From Brasenia schreberi (Eukaryota; Streptophyta; Magnoliopsida; Nymphaeales; Cabombaceae), in contig JAYKKT010000036.1 in NCBI GenBank assembly GCA_036023115.1, positions 7,150,001 through 7,214,000 of the forward strand: a stretch of 64,000 bases of DNA, read 5' to 3'. The position numbers and the translations under genes were made by a program. Below, piece after piece: positions 52,001 to 61,689 of this stretch (position 1 is its first letter; each line of letters starts with the position of its first letter). Under the pieces are notes generated by a model, which searched no databases, was not told the DNA's origin, and saw nothing but the letters and a program-made list of their open reading frames with translations.

Positions 52001-55000
52001 CCTTATACATAGAAAACCTAGACCTAGAGAGGATACCTTTTTAGTCGATCTTGTTATGGAAGAAACAAGATTAAAGAATATGCATGTGGCCAAAGAAGCC
52101 GTGCTTGCCGCATCAAGACTCGGAGCAAACTAGTAGACTTATAAGCCTCCACATGTCAAGAACAATGAAGGCACGTCCAAGAAGCCCATGGGACCATGGC
52201 ACAACAAGGATACTATTTGTCATTATTGTAAGGAAAGTATACACATTAAAACCATTTGTCCTCTACTTTGGAAAAGGAGTGGAAACGTGGGAGCTGTGGA
52301 AGAAGGAGGTATCTTGCCCAACAACATCAAAGCTTACATAGAAGAGATTTTTAAAGAAAAAGCAAGCATCTCCGGGAATGCTCTATCTACTTCTGAAGGT
52401 ATGTCTTTGTTTTGGGATTCCAGTGCATCTTTTCATATGACACATAGTGAAGATGCTTTGATTGGTTCTTGTGAGACTATTGGAAAACATGTGTGTACAG
52501 CCGATGGAACAAAACTCCAAATCAAAAAGATTGGAAATTTTGAAAAAAAAAACTTTAAAATTCAAAATGTGAATCTAATACCCAAACTTAATTTGAACTT
52601 GCTTTCGGTTGCACAAATATGTAATAATAACTGTATAGTCACTTTCTCATCCAAACATTATGTGGTGTAGGATCACCCAAAGAAGGTAATTGGTCAAGGC
52701 CATAGAGAAAGTGAACTATACAAAATGAACTATCTTTTTATGCAAAATTTTGAGTTTTGTAATGTAGCCCAAGATGTTAAGCTTTTGCATAAAGGACGAT
52801 TCTCAAAATTTATATAATATTCCCTTGATGAAAACAATTAGAGAAAAAAAGTTTGAATGTACGGATTGTATTCTTGAAAAAATGTATCATCTTCCTTTTG
52901 GAGAAATGAATTATGTACCAAACAAGACTTTTGATCTAATATATTCGGATGTTTGGGGCCCCGCGCCCATTGCCTCTAAAGGAGGAGTTCAATACTATGT
53001 AATTTTTGTAGATGACTTTACTCGTTTCACATGGATATACCTATTAAAAGATAAATCCGAAGTATTTGATCATATTTTATAATATGATCAAAAACCAATT
53101 TTGAGCCACCATTAAAATTTTTAGATCCGATTCGGGAGGAGAATATATGTCTAATGAATTTCAAAAATTTATTTAAGCAAATAGAATTATTCATAAAAAA
53201 TAATGCACCAAAACCCCTCAACAAAATGGTCTAGCAGAAAGAAAACATAGGCATATCATTGAAACTTGTAGAACCATGCTAATTGCAAGTAAAGTTCCTA
53301 AATATCTATGGGCCGAAGCCATCCTTACTGCATTATATCTCATAAATAGAATGCCTCCGTCTAAACTTGAAAATACCTCACCTTTTGAAAAATTGTATAA
53401 TCTTCCTCCATACTATGAAAGACTTAAAGTTTTTGGACGTAGGTGTTTTGTGTATACTGACAAGAATGATAAATTATCACCAAGAGCCATTGAATGTGTA
53501 TTTCTCGGGTATGGTATTGATAAGAAAGGTTATAGGTGCTTTGATCCTATAGACGACAAATTATATGTCTAAGGATGTTAAATTTTTTGAGAATGATATT
53601 TATTATGAGACCAAACCCTTAAAAAACTGTGAATCTATGTTACCTCAAGATTTCTTTGTCTTAGATGAAGACGAGTGTGACTCGAAAGATCGTCAAGCTA
53701 TTCAAGAAAACTCTGTTGAAGACAACGACACTTCACACACAACCGTTGATACTCATTTAATTGTCAAACCCTTCCCCTCATATTATAAAAGACGTCCTAG
53801 AGAAACTATTGATAACCATATAGAATCTGATAATACGAGATTAGAACTCAGGATCTCACGACTTCCTCAACGATTTGTGTCCTAATAATCTTTTGAACCA
53901 CAAAGAAAGAATTTGATTGCCACCCTTCGACAAGTTAAGGAACCTAGGTTTTATCATCAAGCTAAAGGCATTCCAGAATGGGAAGATGCTATGAAGGATG
54001 AACTTAACGCCCTAAACAAGGCTCAGACATGGATAATTACACCTGTACCCAAGGACAAGAAAATCATTGGATGTCGATGGGTGTACAAAATTAAAACTCA
54101 TAGTAATGGTCACATTGAAAGATATAAGGCCAGACTAGTCGCTAAAGGTTATGCTCAAGAATATGGAATTGACTATGATGAAACTTTTGCCCCTATAGCT
54201 AGAATGACTACGATTAGAATCCTCATAACCATTAGTGCAATTAAACAATGAAATATATACCAACTTGATGTCAAGAATGCCTTTTTGAATGGCTACTTGA
54301 ATGAAGAAGTCTACATGAGTCCTCCTCTCGGTATCAACCTTCTTCCTGGTCATGCTCTTAAATTGCTAAAGGCTTTGTATGGTCTGAAACAAGCTAGTCC
54401 TAAATATAATTTTGTAACTTGCTATACTGATACTGCATTGTTTGTACGAAAAAAACATCTGGTATTGTTATCTTGCTTTTGTATGTGGATGACATGATCA
54501 TCACAGGAAGTGATGAAGCAGGAATTGCTGAAGTTAAACTTAACTTTCATCATGAATTTGATATGAAAGACTTGGGCTTGCTAAATTACTTTTTAGGTAT
54601 TGAAATAACCAAAAATAAGTGTGGATACTTTATGTCTCAAACAAAGTTTGCTAATGATATTATTGACAGATCTGGTCTTACAGATACTAAGGTTATTGAC
54701 ACACCGGAAGTCCTAGGCACCAAACTACGATCTACTGATGGTGAGAAATTAGACGACCCCACCCCTTATCGACAACTCATAGGTGCACTTACTTATCTCA
54801 CCATTACTAGACCAGATATTTCTCTTGCAGTACACACAACAAGTCAATTTCAACAGGCACCCACTTCTGTTCATATGAGTGTTATCTTGCGCATTATTCG
54901 ATATATTAGAAACACTGCCCACAAGGGGGTCCTCTTAACTTCTTCATCTTTTGATTTATCTGTATATACGGATGCTGATTGTTGTGGAGATGTCAACGAT

Positions 55001-58000
55001 AGACACTCTACGACTGGTTTTTGTATGTTTTTAGGTGAATCTCTTATTTCATAGAAGTGTAAAAAACAACAGAAGGTGTCCCTCTCATCCACGAAAGTCG
55101 AATATCAAGTCATGGCTACAGCTGCGATGGAGATCTCTTGGATTACAACCATTTTAGCAGACATGGGAGTCATTGTATAACACCCTGCCATCATGTATTA
55201 TGACAACAAAAGCATCATGTACATTGCCTCCAACAACACTTTTTATGAGAGGACAAAGCATATCGAGATGGATTGCCACTTTGTTCGTAAAGAGTGTCTG
55301 AATAAGAAGATTTCGCTTTGTTATGTCACATCTGATATGCAACTAGCAGACTTCTTCACCAAATCTCTTTCAGCTCCTCGGTTTCAATTTCTGCTAGACA
55401 AACTTTCAGTGTATACCCCGTAAAGTTTGAGGAGGGGTGTTAATGTAATAGAGACACGGGCCATTAGGGCCCGTGCAATCCTTGTTTGATAGAAGGACCA
55501 GGTCATGGACCTGGCCATTAGCCATTGAGCATAGCCCAACGGCTAGTGCTGGCCGGCCAGCACTAGTCTCCTCTCTTCTCCCTTTTGCTTCATTTTTTCA
55601 CATATGTAATGCCTATAAATAGGCCATTCAATCTTCAATAAAGGTATGCAGTCTAGCACTACTTTTTGACTTGTTTTGTATGTGCTTCTGCTCTCGTTGG
55701 TTATTCTTGAAGATAGGCATTCGTAATTGAATGTCATTTGACTCTTGGTGACTTGGTGAACTTGATTCGTGCAATATCTACCTTCGTTCATTAACGAATG
55801 GGTGAATAACCTTCAACAAAGACAGATCTTCACCTGAAACGTAGAAATCACCAGTTTTCCTGTAAGACTGTAATCTTCCTCCTGTCTACCTTTGAGACCA
55901 CCTGTTTTGGTGGTTTACGGCTCTGATATCATGTTGAGTATTAGATTCTTAGGTTCAATCTATATTTGGGTTGATATGGCAGTTGAGTTGGCTCAAGCAC
56001 CACATCGACATTGTTGAGAATTGCTTGATTAGACAAAGGAGAACACGGGAGAACAATGGAGTCAAATGGAGGGCTGACCCTCCTCACTCTTTCTATTCCT
56101 TAACCCTAATCTATTACACTGGATTAAGTACATATATAATAGACTTTATATCTTCAAAGACAAATCTATTACACTGAATTAAGTCCATATATAATGGACT
56201 TTATATCTTCATAGACAAGATTGCTCTTAAGAAAGAAAAACAACTTCAATTGCGCTTAAGTCACTCGGCACCTCTTAGATCCATATAAGCATTGCATATG
56301 CAAAACCCTTAGGTTTTGGTTTATTGTGAGTAAAGTTTGTGGAAGGAGGAGACTTGCACGTTAAGATAGACTTAACATTACTTATTAAGGGTATTTTAGT
56401 TTTTTAAGTTAAAAAGTCATTATATATAAAAGCTTACATTGTTGTAACCTTTTTTAAGGTTTTTTTAATAGAAACATAAGAGAGAGAAGATCAACTCCAA
56501 CATGAGGGTCGAACCCCTCTTATTGATTTGTTGTTCCATTCAATAAACTTTCATTTTTATTCAATATCGCACAAAGTCAAGGCACCAAAGTATAAAACTG
56601 AAAACTAAAAGGCATTTTTGTGAAAATCCTGTTGAAATTCGTAGTAGATGTAGCGGATAATCAAATATGAACAATATTAACAAAAGATATAGTAAAAAAT
56701 GGAGATTTGGAGGAGGGAGTCGGCCCTCTAATGGAGGCCACCCCCTCTCTCTTTCTCACTCTTAATCTCAGACTCTTTAACTCTAATACAACCTATCAGC
56801 CCTTATATAAGGAGCTGTAAAATGACCAAAATACCCTTAGTACAGAAAATTACAAAAATGCCCTTACGACTTCGGACAATTACAATAATACCTAAAACAT
56901 CAAATTTACTATCCTAAAACATCAACCTTACTAAAACTGACTCTAAACCTCATATTCAACACCCCCCGCAAGTTGGGAGTGAGATACTTCGAACTCCAAA
57001 CTTGTCAAAAATCTTCATCTGTCTGCAACATTCTTCATCTATCTTCATCACTGGTCTAATCTTCAACAACTTCTTTGATTGTAATATCTTCAACTCAGCC
57101 TTTCTAACTGATCATATCAAGCAACATCTCTGGCTACAATATAAACTTAGCCTTCCTGGCTAATCATCTCAAGCAACATCTATGATTGCAACATCAACTC
57201 AGCTTTCATGGCTGATCATCTCAAGCAGCATCTCTGGCTGCAACATTAACTCAGCTTTCCTGGCTGATCATCTTAAGCAGCATCTCTGGCTGCAACATCA
57301 ATTCAGCCTTTCTGACTGATCATCTCAAGCAGCATCTCTGGCTGCATAATTACCTCTGCCTTCCTGGCTGATCAACATGACTTTCTTCACCACACGTGCA
57401 CGAGCTATCTCTTCGATACTTCTGTAAAACAACTTAAACTATCAAGAACACAAAGGTAACGCACGATCCTTCTATGGGTGTTGGTTGCTCCCTCTCTTAT
57501 TCTCCATAAAGTGATTCTATAGCTAAACTTCAAAAGTCATGTTTTTCTACTCTTGAGAAACCTGATTTTTTTTTATAGGAGGTACTACTCCACCATACAC
57601 ACTTCTCACGGCTTTCCCTGTGCCCCTTCACATGGTGGTTGCAGCCGGTGCATTGGTTGAGTGCCCTCTCTCTACCACTCAAATAGCAAAATACAGATAT
57701 CTGCTTATACTAGTCGGTCTGCGCCCCTTCACATGGTGACTGCAACCGCTTTTCCAGCTCTCCTGGCTGTTTACTTCAGCAACCCAAGGTCTTAACTTTC
57801 ATGATTCTTAGTGATACTGCTACATTCTATATCAACAAATTCCTCTTGTCTCTTCAATGATTTAATTTTTCATGCATATGTAGTGAAAAAGACTGATTTT
57901 CTGCATTTTTCTGAATTTTTCAGGCTGTCCATTTTCCAAGCAATCTCCTTTGCTGCAACACTTAGCCTTCCTGGCTTTTCATTTTCAGCAGCTTCATGGC

Positions 58001-61000
58001 TGCAATAACTCTTCAATTTTTCCTTCGTGGCTGTCTTTTTTCATCAGCTTCATGGCTGCAATAACCCTTAAATTTTGCCTTCATGGCTGTCTTTTTTCAG
58101 CAGCTTTCATAGCTGCAAATTTCTGCAACTTCAATTGCTGCAAATAAAACCATTTCGGTAGTCCTCATGACTGCAATCTTCAGCATTTATCTATTTTTCT
58201 GTAAACTTTCAAGAATTGGCAGCTTATAGAATGCTTGTTTTAACATGCCAAACATCTTCTAGAATTCTTTGTTGGACAAATATGTCTCTCTTTTGGTTAT
58301 GTCGATCTCGGTAACTGGGTATGACGAGGTTGTTTTCAGGCGCTCATAAGGGTAAACAGGGAGCCCATCTTCTACTCCTGTTACATCCTCCTGTACGGTA
58401 AGGCCTTTTGTGCTCTCTTTGGAGGCGGAAACAATGTTCGGTGGCATTATAGGACTTAAAGCTTTAGAAGATTTAGTAATGATAATTTCCTCAAATGTAG
58501 AAGTAAGTGCAGCAATTGCTGCAGACCTGGTGGGAGTTGTCTTCACAGGATCAAATGGTATTGATTGAGGATAAAGTTTTCTCACAACAGGCGGTGGAGT
58601 CGAAAGATTCCTAGCACTTGAACTTTCAAAAGTAGATGCTAGTGCATTAAAGGCAGGGGATCTGCCTCTCACACGAGCCTGTTCTGGGCTGAAGGTCACA
58701 CATCTTGACCGCTGAGATTTTTCAGGAATACTAGACCTTCCTCCATATGATGCAGATGATCGCCTCTTTGGTTTATCTAAAGGTGGTGTCACTCCATTCT
58801 TCAAACTAGCAAGCTTCCTCTGGAATGAATTTCCATGCATCGCAGACTTCACAGCATCCCATGTGAAGAAACGTGTAAAAAAGGGAAGGTTCATTGCCTT
58901 CCATGAAAACAAATATTGGGGTCTCATGAGATAACCTCTCCATCAGAAAGTCTTGTTCTAGAAATTCTCTCCTATATTAAGGACCTGCAATTTAGTACTT
59001 GTATCCACTTGCTGTCTAACCTAGACAAAGATGTCAGAGTGACAGTCCAAAATGAAGACATCTTCTGTCATCAAATCATCTTGATTGAAATTAAAAATTT
59101 CTGTGACCTTCAAATTTCCTTTTGAGAAGTGGCAAGCAAACAAACAAGGATCACTTTCAGACTCATTCACTATCTTTTGGCTAGAATATCCAACTTGAAT
59201 CACTTGCATATTATCTGGTCCAGAACCCTGAACTCTAAAAAGAGTAATCCCATCTTCTGGGTAGGTCTCATCAGTAATGTTCTTTTCATACACAATGTCA
59301 GATGCAGAGGCGTGCACTTGCAGGTGCGGATTTTCAATCACCATCATCCTCATTGATCTCTAACTTTCATTCACATTGAATCTCTGCGATTCTTCTTTTT
59401 AGCATACCCATACAATCTCGGATAGACTATATTTTCTATCCTTTCTTTTTCTATAACAACTTTCTTTATCCATATGATGGGCAGCAGTTGATTATTTTCT
59501 TTCCTAAAAAAATGGGATAATCCTTCCCCTTTTATCTTATCCTTTCCACCAAATCAGGAAATTAAGTTTCCATAACTATCTTTCTGGTTTACTTTCCACA
59601 AAATCAGGAAATATAATCTGTATCTTCTATTTCCAGCATTTGAAATTAAAAAAGAAGAAGTAAAGTTACCTTTTTCAAACAATTCAAATATTCCTTTTCA
59701 AGATTTTGTGGGACCTCCCTTGAAAAGAATCTGGAAAGAATGGGTCAGCCACCAACTTCCTTTTTCATCACCTTCTTCTTCTTCCTTGAGAACTTCCTTT
59801 TTTTAACTTTTCAAAAATCATCATCAACAGATGCACTCTCTAATAAAGCAAACTTCCCTACAAGATCGTTAATGAACAATTGATTAAGAGCCTCAGCCTG
59901 CAGCAACAGTCCCTTCACACTCTAGGGGCTTCTTTTCCCATTTATGCTAAGAACCAATAATGAATCCAATCTTTGGCCTCGGTTCAGGAAGATAAAGTTC
60001 CATAACACATAGCTTGCCTTTGAAGTTCTCATTGAAACGAGCAAGTTCCAATCCGCAACAAGGTTTCCATTCTTCTATAAACGCCTTATTCAGTGACAAT
60101 GAATAAGGTAGGAATCATCATCAACGTAAATCAATTGAGGAAGGGAGGATAGCTCAACCTTCCAATCTGGTTTCAACATTGCAAAGGGCAAGTTTCTTCA
60201 GCAGCATCTCACGAACAGGAAATGCAAGAATTATCAGCCACTTATGACTAGAAAGAAAAAATTAGATTCAATGTCTTCCCTTTTGTAGCCTAATTTCAAT
60301 CTTCAGCAACAACGAATTTCGGAAGCCATTTACTTGGTAGGCAAGAATGCCAATCCAGGATGATCTCCCAATTGAATTCGTGTCCACTCATTGGGAGGAC
60401 GGTAAATGATCAAAATAGTTATCCATAATTTTGCAGTAACAGCTTCAAACTTAGACGATTCCCGCAGTAGAGATTTTGATCTCCAAACAGTAGAGAAGAT
60501 GACAGTTGGCAGGAAATTTATTTCATTTTCAAGAACCAGAGATCGCTCAGTATATGAGAGAATCATGGGAAATAACCATGTTGGAGTCAATGGCTCTTGC
60601 ACCACACTGGTGAAAAATCCCCAAGTTGCCTTAGTGAAATCATCTCTGACGAAGAAACATTTTCAACCCCATTGCTTCTGCAGGAACTTCCAGGTCCTAA
60701 AATGCAAGTAAATTGAAAAGAGACGTTTCATCAACTTCTCCTATCTCAACTCCATCCTCACCCTCAACATCCTCTAGAATTGAGCAGCCTTCAACTTGCT
60801 GCATTTCGCATAAACTTCAATCAGCTGATTGGTTGTTTGATTGCAAGGATTACCACCAAGTTTGATCAGGCGAGCATGAATTCCCTGCCCTAGTCTCAAT
60901 GTCTCTGCTTCAATCTCACTCAGATCTGCAGAGAGACACCAAATCTGAACAGATTTTTGTAGTAACTTCTTGTCAACAATTCCTTGTGATCTAAACTTCT

Positions 61001-61647
61001 TCATAGCTCTAATACCATGTTGAAATTCGTGGTAGATGCAGCGGATAATCAAATATGAATAATATTAACAAAAGATGAAGAGAAAAAAATGGAGATTTGG
61101 AAGAGATAGTCTGCCCTCCAATGGGAGCCGCCCCTCTCTCTTTCTCACTCTTAATCTCAGACTCTTAACCCTAATACAACCTATCAGCCCTTATATAAGG
61201 AGCTGTAAAACATAAAATGACCAAAATACCCTTAGTACAGAAAATTACCAAAATACCCTTACGACTTCGGACAATTACAATAATACCTAAAACATAAAAT
61301 TTACTATTCTAAAACATCAACCTTACTAAAACTGACTCTAAAACTCGTATTCTTCAACAAATCCATCTATCTATATATATACACACACACCTGTATATAT
61401 ATACATTTGTACATGTGTACTACATATATATGTATGTAGAGAGTCGCTCCGTGCATTTTCTTCAGGGAAAAAAGAACCCCTAATAAAAGATATGTGCTAG
61501 GATTACCTGAAAACCATGGATTGAGTGCTTATACATTTCATAAGCTGAAATTGCTATGATTATTGATTTTTAAACCCTATTAATATCTGGTCCATAGCAT
61601 AAAAATGCATGTGAAAGAATTGACTGACTATGATGTACATGCATACC

Positions 61648-61689
<42 letters not shown>

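Larger units (their letters stand above)
50978..55799 (+). mobile_element. Ty1-copia LTR retrotransposon, all domains present but decayed
   Basis: The 5' LTR is about 50978-51320 and the 3' LTR about 55438-55799, both starting TGTTAATGTAATAG; the primer site is TAGTATCAGAGCC at 51324. Domain order is copia-type: gag (about 51400-52130), zinc knuckle [14 protein letters not shown] (CX2CX4HX4C) near 52210, protease with [13 protein letters not shown] (usual DSGAS changed to DSSAS), integrase ([29 protein letters not shown]), reverse transcriptase ([39 protein letters not shown] near 54475) and RNase H ([23 protein letters not shown]). The polypurine tract GAGGAGGGG precedes the 3' LTR. Several stops and frameshifts, and indel differences between LTRs, indicate an old inactive copy. 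No target duplication was found. Confidence 0.92.
49790..56268 (-). mobile_element. Older minus-strand LTR element, interrupted by the copia element at 50978-55799
   Basis: Two similar direct repeats about 6 kb apart, 49790-50080 and 55932-56268, share TTAG.TTCAATCTATATTTGGG, GAGAACAATGG and CCCTAATCTATTACACTGGAT. The right copy begins TGTTGAGTATTAG and is directly preceded by CTCTGATATCA, the complement of an iMet primer-binding site, so it is the 5' LTR of a minus-strand element. The left repeat lacks a clean terminus. The remaining internal sequence (50081-50977, 55800-55931) shows no coding domain, so the element is old, degraded or non-autonomous. No target duplication found. Confidence 0.6.
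56630..61359 (-). mobile_element. LTR retroelement without pol genes, carrying host-gene fragments (villin, PPR-like)
   Basis: LTRs are 56630-56961 and 61018-61359, both TGTTGAAATTCG ... TTCAACA on the plus strand, flanked by a perfect 5-bp duplication AATCC (56625-56629 and 61360-61364). The minus-strand primer site TGGTATTAGAGCT abuts the right LTR (61005-61017) and a GCGGGGGG purine tract abuts the left LTR, so the element reads right to left. The 4.06-kb interior has no gag, protease, integrase or reverse transcriptase that I can find. Instead it has a PPR-like piece next to the primer site, an unassigned middle, a villin fragment (about 58180-59356) and a 52-nt tandem array near the purine tract. 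It must have been mobilised in trans. Confidence 0.88.

Noticed and set aside
57075..57385. 52-nt array as a CRISPR-like repeat-spacer array
   Set aside because: The whole unit is similar, with no unique spacers; it lies inside a plant LTR element, and the DNA is nuclear eukaryotic.
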